A stretch of 18,556 nucleotides of DNA from an uncultured bacterium (GTDB taxonomy: Bacteria; Bacillota; Negativicutes; Acidaminococcales; Acidaminococcaceae): assembly GCA_905215645.1 (NCBI GenBank), contig CAJMQS010000040.1:1-18556 (forward strand). Direction: 5' to 3'. Positions 1-7,801 of this stretch are shown here, in pieces (the stretch's first letter is position 1; each line of letters opens with the position of its first letter). Made by a program: the position numbers and the translations under genes. A model generated the notes under the pieces. That model saw nothing but the letters and a program-made list of their open reading frames with translations, was not told the origin of the DNA and searched no databases.

Positions 1-76
1 CATCTGATTTTCTTAAATTCGAAACCAGCAAAGCTGGCTTCCATCGGCGTATGACGTATGACCTATGACGTATGAC
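1..76 (+). repeat. Type A intergenic palindromic element, copy 1 (right part only)
   Basis: The window opens inside the core of a repeat also found at 8253-8412 and, reversed, at 10624-10786. Shared landmarks are CTGATTTTCTTAAATTCGAA at 4-23, the small hairpin CCAGC-AAA-GCTGG at 25-37, the block CTTCCATCGGC at 38-48, and an array of four 7-bp units at 49-76 (GTATGAC, GTATGAC, CTATGAC, GTATGAC). The left half lies outside the window. It directly abuts the hairpin at 77-100. Confidence 0.85.
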
Positions 77-110
77 GGGCTGTTGCCTATGCAACAGCCC
101 CTTCTATTTA
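77..110 (+). terminator. Hairpin at the right end of type A copy 1, probable plus-strand terminator
   Basis: A perfect 10-bp stem (GGGCTGTTGC 77-86, GCAACAGCCC 91-100) with a CTAT loop is followed on the plus strand by the weak pyrimidine/T-rich stretch CTTCTATTTA. It lies 3 nt beyond the stop of the minus-strand WYL gene. On the minus strand no T-run follows, so it is a better terminator for transcription entering from the left. It could still act as a 3' stability hairpin for the WYL mRNA. Confidence 0.6.
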
Positions 111-1096
111 TACACCTGCAAAATCCGCCGTGCTTCCTGGATCATTTTTTCTCGGACCCATTCCGGGCTGCAGATTTCCACGCCTTCTCCCAGGGCCATG
201 ATCCAGCCCAGGAACTGGTCGCTGACATCCACTTTTACGGTCAGGGATACGGTATCGGGCCCCTGGGGGATCAGCATGATATCTTTGCCGAACCGATCGA
301 TGAAAATGCCTACTTTTTCATTCTGGACTTTCAGCTCTACTTCCGTCTGTTCCCCATTGAACATGCCGAAATGGATGTTGGCATACTGGGGGATGTCCAG
401 TTTCCGGAAGGCTGCTTCTCCTTCTCGGGGCAGATCCTGCAGCAGCTGCAGATCCTTGATCTTGTCCACCCGGTAATGGCGGATCTCCCCGGCTTTTTCA
501 TAGTAGGCCGCCAGATAGTAGTTTTCATCGGACAGGATCATCAGCCAGGGACTGACTTGGAACCAGTTCCCGTTGTTACGGGGGACCAGTTCTTTGTTGA
601 TGTTCCAGCGGGTATAGTGGAAACGGACCTGCACCCCTGCATTGATGGCTTGGTGGAGTTTGTCCACCGTCAGATAGACGGAGCGGTTCAGTGTCTTTAC
701 CCGGCCGGCGATGAGCACTTGGCGCTGGAGGCTCTTGCCCTGTTCCCGACTGACCAGTTTTTCCAGCTTTCCGATGAGACTGTGGGATTTCTTATCCGGG
801 ATGAAGCGGGCTGCCTGGACGGAATCCACCAAGAGCTTCAGCTCGGCCAGCTCGAACTCCCGATTTCCCAGGTGGTAGGTGCAGTTCCGTCCGCCGTTGG
901 AACTGATGATATCCAGACCATATTTCTTCAGCTCTGCAAAATCGCTGTAAAGGGTCTTCCGGTCCGCATTGACCCCGTCCTTGTTCAGCCGTTCCGTGAT
1001 TTCCTGCAGGGTGAGCCCATGTTCATCATCGGTTTCCCGCTGGAAGATCTTTTCCAGGTACAGCATCTTCAGTTTTTGATTGATTCCTTTGGTCAT
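104..1096 (-). CDS. WYL-domain transcriptional regulator (HTH + WYL + C-terminal WCX)
   Basis: This 330-residue protein has the usual layout of the WYL regulator family. Residues about 5-75 form a DeoR/HTH_11-like winged helix (LTLQEITERLNKDG, then ADRKTLYSDFAELKKYGLDI as recognition region). A middle WYL-type domain follows at about 140-220, with SPWLMILSDENYYLAAYY and then RHYRVDKI. The C-terminal extension at about 240-330 is of the WCX type. The usual W-Y-L triad is altered to P-W-L and N-Y-Y-L, which is common in the family. WYL domains generally bind a ligand, often nucleotides or nucleic acid; the ligand here is unknown. The ATG start is supported by GAGGAGG about 7 nt upstream. The gene is divergent from the GntP permease, so control of that permease or of itself is a reasonable inference, not shown. 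Its 3' end runs into a repeat-associated hairpin. Confidence 0.9.
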   Translation of the reverse strand: MTKGINQKLKMLYLEKIFQRETDDEHGLTLQEITERLNKDGVNADRKTLYSDFAELKKYGLDIISSNGGRNCTYHLGNREFELAELKLLVDSVQAARFIPDKKSHSLIGKLEKLVSREQGKSLQRQVLIAGRVKTLNRSVYLTVDKLHQAINAGVQVRFHYTRWNINKELVPRNNGNWFQVSPWLMILSDENYYLAAYYEKAGEIRHYRVDKIKDLQLLQDLPREGEAAFRKLDIPQYANIHFGMFNGEQTEVELKVQNEKVGIFIDRFGKDIMLIPQGPDTVSLTVKVDVSDQFLGWIMALGEGVEICSPEWVREKMIQEARRILQVYK

Positions 1097-1189
1097 GGCA
1101 GCCTCCTCAGGGTAAGATATGGTTTTTCCTTTATGATATCCTGTTCCGGAAGAAAAAGGAACACCTGTCCAGAGGAAAATTGATGGAAG

Positions 1190-1234
1190 CTATATAAAAA
1201 ATATAGTTCACTTTTTTCAAAAATAGCGTATACT
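1190..1234 (+). promoter_or_regulatory. Probable promoter of the GntP permease with a candidate operator
   Basis: A -10 box TATACT (1229-1234) has a -35-like TTCACT (1207-1212) with a 16-nt spacer. Just upstream is a perfect inverted repeat, CTATAT (1190-1195), AAAAA, ATATAG (1201-1206), abutting the -35 box. That is a plausible site for a regulator such as the divergent WYL protein. A second inverted repeat, GTTCC (1143-1147) and GGAAC (1158-1162), lies nearer the WYL start. Operator function is inferred from position only. Confidence 0.55.
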
Positions 1235-1291
1235 ATTAGCTGCAAATCAAAAGGCCGCAATCGAAAGTATTTTTGAAGGGATGTGTGGAAA

Positions 1292-2692
1292 ATGACTGGC
1301 TTACCTTTGATTTTTGCGTTTGTGATTGCCATCATCATTATGATCGTAGCCATTTCAAAATTCCGGATCCATCCTTTCCTGGCTATCCTGGGGGTTTCTG
1401 TGATCTTCGGCCTGATCGGCGGGATCCCTCTGGTGAAGCACGGGAAAGTGCTGGGAATCGCCGATGTGGTCAGTGCCGGGTTCGCCGGGACGTTCACCAG
1501 CATTGGGATCGTGATCATCATGGGGGCTTTGATCGGGACCCTGTTGGAAAAGACCGGGGCGGCCCTGAAAATGGCCGACTGTGTGGTCCGTCTGGTAGGG
1601 AAGAATAACACCAGCCTGGCCGTATTGATCATGGGGTGGATCGTATCCATTCCCGTGTTCTGCGACAGCGGGTTCGTCATCCTGAACCCCATCCGGAAGG
1701 CGCTGGTCCGCCGTACCCACTGCTCTGCTGTTGCCACGGCTGTGGCCATGTCCATGGGGCTGTATATTTCCCACTGTTTCATTCCCCCCACACCTGGGCC
1801 TATTGCTGCTGCCAACACCATTTATGAAGGGATGGGGCTGGAACCCAATCTGATCCTGGTCATCGGCTTGGGGGCCGCTTCTTCCATCCTGCCTATGATC
1901 GCTGCCTATTTCTATGCCAATTATATCGGGACCAAAGTGAAATCCAAGGAAGAACGGGCAGAAAGTGCTGCGCCGGAAGAAACCCAGCAGACTTATGAAG
2001 AACTGATCAAGAGTTACGGCCAGCTGCCCAGTGCTTTCATGAGCTTCGCACCCATCATCGTCCCCATCATCCTCATGGGTCTGTCCAGTGCTATGGCTAT
2101 GGCCGGGACCAAAACAGACATCATCACCTTTTTGGGTACCCCCATCATCGCCATCAGCGTAGGGGTGATCCTGGGGATCCTGGTGTTGATGCAGAGCACC
2201 GTACCGGACAAAATGAAAGCCTTCTATGAAATCACCGATGAAACCTTGAAAGTGGTAGGGCCCATCCTGTTCATCACGGCTGCTGGGGGCGTATTGGGGA
2301 AGGTCATCGCTTCCACCAGTATGGTGGCGTTCATCAAGGAAAATTCCAATACCTTGGCCAGCCTGGGGATCTTCTTCCCCTTCCTGCTGTCCGCCATCCT
2401 GAAGACGGCCCAGGGATCTTCCACGGTGGCCATTACCACTACGGCTGGGATCATGGCACCTCTCATGGGGACCCTGGGACTGGGGACCCCTATGTTGGCC
2501 GCCATTACGGTCATCGCCATTGGGGCCGGGGCCATGACGGTCTCCCATGCCAATGACTCTTATTTCTGGGTGGTCACCAACTTCGGGGACATGGAAGTCC
2601 AGGACGGTTACCGGGCCCAGACCATGGGAACCCTGGTCACCGGCATAGCCGCCATGATCAATGTGTATATTTTGTATTTGATTCTGGGATAA
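1292..2692 (+). CDS. GntP-family gluconate/organic-acid:H+ symporter permease
   Basis: The 466-residue protein is strongly hydrophobic from end to end, with about 12 or more membrane segments, the normal size of GntP permeases. Family hallmarks visible are IPVFCDSGFVIL near residue 124, the PTPGPIAAA loop, KTAQGSSTVAITT and the C-terminal SHANDSYFWVV. A short hydrophilic linker rich in K and E sits near residue 215. Family members import gluconate, glycerate, D-serine, fructuronate or related hydroxy acids with protons; no sugar-acid kinase or other catabolic gene is adjacent, so the substrate cannot be named. Two starts are possible: GTG at 1283 sits only 2 nt after the GAAGGG ribosome site, whereas ATG at 1292 is 11 nt away, so I chose 1292. 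It is a single-gene unit, divergent from a WYL regulator. Confidence 0.93.
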   Translation: MTGLPLIFAFVIAIIIMIVAISKFRIHPFLAILGVSVIFGLIGGIPLVKHGKVLGIADVVSAGFAGTFTSIGIVIIMGALIGTLLEKTGAALKMADCVVRLVGKNNTSLAVLIMGWIVSIPVFCDSGFVILNPIRKALVRRTHCSAVATAVAMSMGLYISHCFIPPTPGPIAAANTIYEGMGLEPNLILVIGLGAASSILPMIAAYFYANYIGTKVKSKEERAESAAPEETQQTYEELIKSYGQLPSAFMSFAPIIVPIILMGLSSAMAMAGTKTDIITFLGTPIIAISVGVILGILVLMQSTVPDKMKAFYEITDETLKVVGPILFITAAGGVLGKVIASTSMVAFIKENSNTLASLGIFFPFLLSAILKTAQGSSTVAITTTAGIMAPLMGTLGLGTPMLAAITVIAIGAGAMTVSHANDSYFWVVTNFGDMEVQDGYRAQTMGTLVTGIAAMINVYILYLILG

Positions 2693-2700
2693 GCAAATAG

Positions 2701-2731
2701 GGGGGTGTTGCACGTTGCGTGCAGCACCCCC
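2701..2731 (+). terminator. 14-bp hairpin after the GntP gene, without U-tract
   Basis: The left arm GGGGGTGTTGCACG (2701-2714), TTG loop and right arm CGTGCAGCACCCCC (2718-2731) pair with one G-T wobble. It starts 8 nt after the stop codon. CTCGCTG follows instead of a T-run, so intrinsic termination is doubtful and an mRNA-stabilising 3' hairpin is equally likely. A true U-tract terminator lies further on at 2931-2963. The arms resemble other repeat-associated hairpins in this window. Confidence 0.55.
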
Positions 2732-2733
2732 TC

Positions 2734-2929
2734 GCTGTAGAGCCGCGTAGCGGCTTAAGTCTGAAGTCTGGAGCCGAAGGTTAAATTTGCAGGCAAATTT
2801 TTGAATATGTAGAACCTTGGGTTGAAATGATTTCTCAGTTTGATTTCGATTCTGGTTTTACATAATCAAAAGGATCCGTCAAGCCAGGCGGATCCTGTCC
2901 TGAGGCTTCCGACTCCTGACTTCCGACTA
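2734..2929 (+). repeat. Type B intergenic palindromic element, copy 1
   Basis: This element shares several blocks with 18424-18532. In order they are: GCTGTAGAGCCGC leading into the hairpin AGCCGC-GTA-GCGGCT (2741-2755); heptamers AAGTCTG, AAGTCTG, GAGCCGA (2757-2777); and a perfect A/T palindrome AAATTTGC-AG-GCAAATTT (2783-2800). An inverted repeat AGGATCCG/CGGATCCT (2871-2878, 2889-2896) surrounds TCAAGCC. The right end carries four heptamers in reverse orientation (GAGGCTT, CCGACTC, CTGACTT, CCGACTA; 2902-2929), so the ends are imperfect inverted repeats. Short ORFs crossing it have no coding character. With its two flanking hairpins it fills most of the gene-free stretch 2693-3031. Confidence 0.8.
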
Positions 2930-2930
2930 A

Positions 2931-2963
2931 GGGGGTATTGCGCATGCAACACCCTCCTTTTTT
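2931..2963 (+). terminator. Rho-independent terminator at the right end of type B copy 1
   Basis: GGGGGTATTGC (2931-2941), loop GCAT and GCAACACCCTC (2946-2956) form an 11-bp stem with one A-C mismatch and one G-T pair. A T6 tract follows at 2958-2963. It insulates the suf promoter from upstream transcription. Confidence 0.75.
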
Positions 2964-3031
2964 CTGTTTCACCATTAACAAAAACCTTCCCAAAAATCCA
3001 AAAAAAATTCCCCTGTTTGCACTATGATATA

Positions 3032-3060
3032 TTGTGGAACTGGAGAAAATCATTTATAAT
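3032..3060 (+). promoter_or_regulatory. Probable sigma-A promoter of the suf operon
   Basis: A perfect -10 box TATAAT (3055-3060) is preceded at a 17-nt spacing by TTGTGG (3032-3037), which keeps the TTG of the -35 consensus. The predicted start is near 3067, giving a 5' leader of about 175 nt before sufC. I saw no clear SufR, IscR or Rrf2-type operator. Confidence 0.65.
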
Positions 3061-3066
3061 AGGGAA

Positions 3067-3226
3067 AGGATTTCAGGTGAATATTTTTTGATTACAGTAG
3101 AACCGGAAATCCTGGTCCATTTTCTTATTTCCCCACGGTCCCTGATCCTTTGCGCAGGAGGGGATCCGGAGCGGTAAGATACAGCACAAGATTTTATTTC
3201 AGTACACGGGCGTTGAAGGGCCCGTG
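3067..3226 (+). promoter_or_regulatory. Structured 5' leader of the suf operon
   Basis: Three foldable segments lie between the predicted transcription start and sufC. The first pairs AGGATTTC (3067-3074) with GAAATCCT (3106-3113), extended inward past one mismatch by GGT/ACC. The second pairs TCCT (3146-3149) with AGGA (3156-3159), with CCC (3140-3142) and GGG (3161-3163) outside. The third is a perfect 7-bp hairpin CACGGGC/GCCCGTG (3205-3211, 3220-3226), ending 4 nt before the ribosome site GGAGAGG (3231-3237). I recognise no known riboswitch or T-box consensus. Regulation by this RNA is inferred from length, structure and position only. Confidence 0.4.
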
Positions 3227-3242
3227 GGTAGGAGAGGTTAGT

Positions 3243-3980
3243 ATGAGTGAATTATTACGCGTGGAAGGATTGAAAGTTGCCGTAGAGGGTAAGGAAATCC
3301 TGAAGGGACTGGATCTGGTCATTAACAAAGGCGAGACCCATGTGATCATGGGTTCCAACGGTGCCGGTAAATCCACCCTGTTCAACACCATTATGGGGAA
3401 CCCCAAATACGTTGTGACCGAAGGCCACATTTATTTCGAAGGCAAAGAAATCACCCATGAACCGGTGAATGAAAGAGCCAAAGCCGGGATCTTCATGGCA
3501 TTCCAGGCTCCTATCTCCGTCCAGGGGATTACGGTGGAAAACTTCATCCGCAATGCCAAGGGCACCATTTCCGGGGAAAAGCAGCGGATCATGCCTTTCC
3601 GGAAAAAGCTCCATCAGGAAATGGATGCCCTGTCCATGGATCGGAGCTATGCAGACCGGTATGTGAATGACGGTTTTTCCGGCGGGGAACGGAAAAAGAA
3701 TGAAATCCTCCAGATGTGCATGCTGGAACCGAAACTGACCCTGCTGGACGAAATCGATTCCGGCCTGGATGTGGATGCAGTGCGGATTGTTTCCCAAGCG
3801 GTGAACAAATACCACAACGAGGACAATTCCCTGCTGATCATCACCCACCACAGTGAAATCCTCCAGAAGCTCCATCCGGACGTGGTCCATGTGCTGATCA
3901 ACGGCCGGATCGTCAAGACCGGAGATGCTTCCCTGATCCAGGAAATCGAAGCCAACGGCTACGACGCTTACAAGAAATAA
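3243..3980 (+). CDS. sufC: Fe-S cluster assembly ATPase SufC
   Basis: SufC is the cytosolic ABC-type ATPase of the SufBCD scaffold complex; its ATP hydrolysis reshapes SufB-SufD for cluster building. The 245-residue product has Walker A GSNGAGKST (37-45), Q-loop FQAP (87-90), a SufC-type signature FSGGERKKNE (145-154), Walker B LTLLDEIDSGLD (about 165-176) and the H-loop ITHHSE (200-205). The E-I-D-S-G-L-D form of Walker B is characteristic of SufC rather than transporters. The frame stays open upstream to 3150, but that part carries leader hairpins. ATG 3243 has GGAGAGG 5 nt before it and gives the standard length. It is the first gene of sufCBDSU, 16 nt before sufB. Confidence 0.98.
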   Translation: MSELLRVEGLKVAVEGKEILKGLDLVINKGETHVIMGSNGAGKSTLFNTIMGNPKYVVTEGHIYFEGKEITHEPVNERAKAGIFMAFQAPISVQGITVENFIRNAKGTISGEKQRIMPFRKKLHQEMDALSMDRSYADRYVNDGFSGGERKKNEILQMCMLEPKLTLLDEIDSGLDVDAVRIVSQAVNKYHNEDNSLLIITHHSEILQKLHPDVVHVLINGRIVKTGDASLIQEIEANGYDAYKK

Positions 3981-3996
3981 CGGGCGGGTGAGCACA

Positions 3997-5463
3997 ATGA
4001 CGGAAGAAAAGAACGCAACGCTGGCCCGGGAAACCGCGGCTGACGAACAGAAACTGCAGAAAGAACGGAAGACCATCGACGCATTGACTGATTTCAGCAA
4101 CATGTACGATTTCAAGAAGGCTTCCAATCACGAATACAAGACGGAAGCAGGGCTGACTCCGGATGTAGTCCGGGAAATCTCTGCCAAGAAAGACGAACCC
4201 AAATGGATGCTGGACGCCCGGCTGAAATCCTTGGACCTTTATTACCAGATTCCCTATCCGGTATGGGGCCCGGATATCAGCGGCCTGGACATGGCCAATA
4301 TCGTCACCTACGTGCGGCCCAATGCCCGGATGAGCGCCAGCTGGGATGATCTCCCCGAGGACATCAAAGATACCTTCGACCGTCTGGGGATCCCGGAAGC
4401 CGAAAAGACTTCTCTGGCCGGAGTAGGTGCCCAATACGATTCTGAAGTGGTGTACCACAGCATCCAGGATGAATTGGTGAAGCAGGGGGTCATCTACACC
4501 GACTTCGATACGGCGGTGAAAAAGTACGAAGACATCGTACGGAAGCATTTCATGAAGCTGATCCCTCCTACGGACCATAAGTTTGCTGCCCTCCACGGAG
4601 CAGTCTGGTCCGGCGGCTCCTTCGTCTATGTGCCGGAAGGGGTGGATGTATCCATTCCCCTCCAGAGCTATTTCCGGCTGAACGCACCGGGAGCTGGTCA
4701 GTTCGAACACACCATGATCATTGTGGAAAAGGGAGCCAAGGTCCATTTCATCGAAGGCTGTTCCGCTCCCAAGTACAACGTGGCCAACCTCCATGCCGGG
4801 GCTGTGGAACTGTTCATCGGAGATGACGCTACCCTGACCTATTCCACCATCGAAAACTGGTCCAAGAACATGTACAATATGAACACCAAGCGGGCCATCG
4901 TAGGGAAGAACGGTACCATCAACTGGGTCACCGGGTCCTTTGGGTCCCACACCTCTTGTCTGTATCCCATGAGCATCCTCAATGGGGAAGGGGCCCACTG
5001 TGAATTCACCGGGGTGACCTTTGCCGGCAAGGGCCAGTACCTGGACACTGGGTCCAAGGTGGTCCACAATGCTCCCCACACCACCAGCAACATCAATTCC
5101 AAATCCATTTCTAAGGATGGCGGGGTGTGCATCTACCGGGGCAGCGTGGTGATCAACGAATGTGCGGAAGGGTCCAAATCCAACGTCAGCTGCGAATCCC
5201 TGATGCTGGATGAACAGTCCCAGTCCGATACCATCCCGGCCATCGTGATCAAGAACGACAATGTGGACCTGGGCCATGAAGCAAAGATCGGCCGGATCTC
5301 CGATGAAGCCATTTTCTATCTGATGAGCCGGGGTCTCAGCGAGGACGAAGCCCGGGCCATGCTGGTACGGGGCTTTGTGGATCCTGTTTCCAAGGCACTG
5401 CCTTTGGAATATGCAGTGGAAATGAACAATCTGATCAATCTGGAACTGAAAGGTTCCATGTAA
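3997..5463 (+). CDS. sufB: Fe-S cluster scaffold protein SufB
   Basis: SufB is the scaffold subunit on which Fe-S clusters form in the SufBC2D complex. The 488-residue product has the normal N-terminal helical part, then a right-handed beta-helix core. Key residues are visible: C255 in EGCSAPKYN, C399 in SNVSCESL and E428 in LGHEAKIG. The 29-residue spacing of the last two equals that of the essential C405/E434 pair of E. coli SufB. The family end FYLMSRGLSEDEARAMLVRGF is intact. An in-frame GTG at 3988 would add three residues. I prefer ATG 3997 because GGGTGA lies about 5 nt before it. It sits between sufC and sufD with 14-16 nt gaps, consistent with one transcript. Confidence 0.98.
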   Translation: MTEEKNATLARETAADEQKLQKERKTIDALTDFSNMYDFKKASNHEYKTEAGLTPDVVREISAKKDEPKWMLDARLKSLDLYYQIPYPVWGPDISGLDMANIVTYVRPNARMSASWDDLPEDIKDTFDRLGIPEAEKTSLAGVGAQYDSEVVYHSIQDELVKQGVIYTDFDTAVKKYEDIVRKHFMKLIPPTDHKFAALHGAVWSGGSFVYVPEGVDVSIPLQSYFRLNAPGAGQFEHTMIIVEKGAKVHFIEGCSAPKYNVANLHAGAVELFIGDDATLTYSTIENWSKNMYNMNTKRAIVGKNGTINWVTGSFGSHTSCLYPMSILNGEGAHCEFTGVTFAGKGQYLDTGSKVVHNAPHTTSNINSKSISKDGGVCIYRGSVVINECAEGSKSNVSCESLMLDEQSQSDTIPAIVIKNDNVDLGHEAKIGRISDEAIFYLMSRGLSEDEARAMLVRGFVDPVSKALPLEYAVEMNNLINLELKGSM

Positions 5464-5477
5464 AAGGGAGGCGGAGA

Positions 5478-6605
5478 ATGATGACCAAAGAACAATTCAA
5501 TGAACTTCCGCGTCCCACCTTCCGGTGGATGAAAGTGAACCATCTGGAACTGGATCCTCTGGAAACCCAAGAACTGCAGCCGGTGGAACTGACCGTACGC
5601 CAGGAAGGTTCCGCCCAAGTGGAAACCTACGAAGGGAATGGGCTGCCGGATCTGGGAGATTTCCAGGGAGCCAGCCGGGAAGCCCTGGCCCAGGCCCAAA
5701 AGGGCGGCAATGTAAACTGCAGGGTGACGGTACCCGAAGGGGAAGACGCCTCTGTGTGGATCACCTACACGGTGACGGAAGAGGCTCCCCGGCTGGTGGG
5801 CCAGCTGAAGCTCCAGGCCGGCAAGGACAGCCGGCTCCATGTGTATGAACTCTTTGACGGTGATGCGGAAAACGGGTTGGTGAACCTGCTCCAGTACGTG
5901 GATGCAGGGGACGGGGCCCAGGTGACCATCAGCAAAGTCCAGATCCATGGAGAAAAGGTGCGGCACATCGACCAGCGGCTGACCCGGGAAGGGAAAGAAG
6001 CCCAGGTGAAATTCGTCAGCGCCGAAGTGGGCGGCCATCAGAACCTGGTATATGTGCGGACGGATCTGGACCATGATGAGGCCCAGTTCAAAAGCGCTTC
6101 CATGTATCTGGGCAGTGATGACCAGCTGTTTGACTATTCCTACTGGGTTCCCACCAAGGGATGCAAAACCGATACGGATATCCTGACCACTGGCGCCCTG
6201 ATGGGGACCAGCAAGAAATATTTCCGGGGGACCATTGATTTCCTCCGGGGCGGGAAAAAGGCGGTGGGCAACGAATCCGATGTGTGCCTGCTGCTGAACA
6301 AAGGGGTCCATTCCATTTCTGTTCCTCTGCTCCTGTGCAAGGAAGATGATGTGGTGGGCAACCATGCTTCCAGTTCCGGTCAGATCGACCAGGACATGCT
6401 GTTCTATCTGATGAGCCGCGGCTTCAATGAAGCCGGTGCCCAGCTGATCATCGTAGAGAGCAACATCCGCCCGGTCATCGACCAGCTGGGAGATGAACAT
6501 CTGGAAAACAAGGCGCTGCAGGCTGTTCGGACGAAAATGCAGTTCTGCCACCAGAAAGGAAATTGCCATGATAAATGTACGCAGAGATTTCCCCATCTTG
6601 ACTAA
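5478..6605 (+). CDS. sufD: Fe-S cluster assembly protein SufD
   Basis: SufD is the paralog and partner of SufB in the SufBC2D scaffold and is tied to iron supply. This 375-residue protein has a divergent N-terminal half and the conserved beta-helix C-terminal half: GNESDVCLLLNKG, then VGNHASSSGQID with H296, matching the conserved SufD histidine region, then FYLMSRGF as in SufB. The start is ATG 5478 (or 5481), with GGGAGG at 5466-5471. Its 3' end overlaps sufS by 38 nt. The last residues, CHQKGNCHDKC and beyond, are therefore read from the sufS ribosome site and start in another frame. This gives a short tail with three cysteines, not obviously conserved. Confidence 0.95.
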   Translation: MMTKEQFNELPRPTFRWMKVNHLELDPLETQELQPVELTVRQEGSAQVETYEGNGLPDLGDFQGASREALAQAQKGGNVNCRVTVPEGEDASVWITYTVTEEAPRLVGQLKLQAGKDSRLHVYELFDGDAENGLVNLLQYVDAGDGAQVTISKVQIHGEKVRHIDQRLTREGKEAQVKFVSAEVGGHQNLVYVRTDLDHDEAQFKSASMYLGSDDQLFDYSYWVPTKGCKTDTDILTTGALMGTSKKYFRGTIDFLRGGKKAVGNESDVCLLLNKGVHSISVPLLLCKEDDVVGNHASSSGQIDQDMLFYLMSRGFNEAGAQLIIVESNIRPVIDQLGDEHLENKALQAVRTKMQFCHQKGNCHDKCTQRFPHLD

Positions 6606-7788
6606 AGTCCATAACGGACATCAATTGGTGTATCTGGATAATGCAGCCACTACCCAGAAGCCTTATCAGGTGATCCACGCCATGGTGGACCTGCTGGAAC
6701 ATCACAATGGGAACCCCCACCGGGGCGCCCATGTGCTGTCCATCGAGGCTGGAGAGCTGTATGATGAAGCCCGGGAAGCGGTCCGGAAATTCATCAATGC
6801 TAAACATTTTGAAGAAGTAATCTTCGTCCGGAATTCCACGGAAGGCCTGAACCTGATCGCCCGGAGCTATGGGGAAACCCATCTGCAAAAGGGCGACAAA
6901 GTGGTGATCCCCATTTCCGAACACCATTCCAACTTGGTGCCCTGGCAGAGAGCCTGCCAGAAGACCGGCGCGGAATTGGTCTACATGTACCTGGATGAAA
7001 CGGGGCACTTTACGGAAGAGGATCTGGCCAAGATCGACGACCGGACCAAGATTGTTTCCTTTGCTGCGGTGAGCAATGTGTTGGGCATGAAACGGCCGGT
7101 GAAGGAACTGGTGGCACGGGCCCACAAAGTGGGAGCCATTGCCATCGTGGACGGCGCCCAGTCCACGCCCCACATGAAAACTGATGTACAGGATCTGGAC
7201 TGCGATTTCTATGTGTTCTCCGGCCACAAGATGCTGGGGTCCACCGGCACCGGGGTGGTCTACGGGAAGAAAGCCCTGCTGGAAGATATGGAACCCTTCC
7301 TCCTGGGAGGCGATATGATCGAATACGTCCAGGAACAGACCACCAGCTTCAATGAGCTGCCGTATAAGTTCGAAGCCGGATCCCAGAACGTGGAAGGAGC
7401 AGTGGCTCTCCATGCAGCGGTGGATTACCTGGACGACATCGGCATGGACCAGGTGGAAGAACATGAACATGAACTCACCAAACATTGCCTGGAAGGGATG
7501 CTGAAGCTCCCTCATATCCACATCCTGGGGTCCACGGATCCTTCTGAAAAGACCGGGGTGATCTCTTTTACCATCGATGGGGTCCATCCCCACGATGCGG
7601 CTACCATCCTGGACAGCTATGGGATTGCCATCCGCAGCGGCCATCACTGTGCCCAGCCTCTGGGGGCCCATCTCCATGTGGAAGCCTCCAACCGGGTCAG
7701 CTTCTACATCTACAATACCCTGGAGGAAGTGGATTATTTCCTGTCCAAGCTGCCGGAAGTCCGGAAAGTCATGGGCTTCAAAGATTGA
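6568..7788 (+). CDS. sufS: Group II cysteine desulfurase SufS
   Basis: SufS removes sulfur from L-cysteine, leaving alanine and a persulfide that it hands to SufU. This 406-residue PLP enzyme shows YLDNAATTQKP (22-32), SEHHSN (117-122), DGAQSTPH (195-202) and SGHKMLGSTG (218-227), with the Schiff-base lysine K221. The catalytic cysteine is C361 in RSGHHCAQP, the group II signature. The open frame extends upstream to 6493, but ATG 6568 has AAAGGAA about 8 nt ahead and begins at the usual NVRRDFPIL N-terminus. It overlaps the sufD end by 38 nt, pointing to translational coupling. sufU follows after 13 nt. Confidence 0.98.
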   Translation: MINVRRDFPILTKVHNGHQLVYLDNAATTQKPYQVIHAMVDLLEHHNGNPHRGAHVLSIEAGELYDEAREAVRKFINAKHFEEVIFVRNSTEGLNLIARSYGETHLQKGDKVVIPISEHHSNLVPWQRACQKTGAELVYMYLDETGHFTEEDLAKIDDRTKIVSFAAVSNVLGMKRPVKELVARAHKVGAIAIVDGAQSTPHMKTDVQDLDCDFYVFSGHKMLGSTGTGVVYGKKALLEDMEPFLLGGDMIEYVQEQTTSFNELPYKFEAGSQNVEGAVALHAAVDYLDDIGMDQVEEHEHELTKHCLEGMLKLPHIHILGSTDPSEKTGVISFTIDGVHPHDAATILDSYGIAIRSGHHCAQPLGAHLHVEASNRVSFYIYNTLEEVDYFLSKLPEVRKVMGFKD

Positions 7789-7801
7789 AGGAAACAGGTG
7801 A

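Noticed and set aside
2835..3091. Small ORFs of 72-83 codons between the permease and sufC
   Set aside because: They run across the type B repeat, its terminator and the suf promoter, have no ribosome site of note and no similarity I recognise.
3150..3242. N-terminal extension of SufC
   Set aside because: The frame is open, but the region folds into leader hairpins. The proper ribosome site precedes ATG 3243, which yields the standard SufC start and length.
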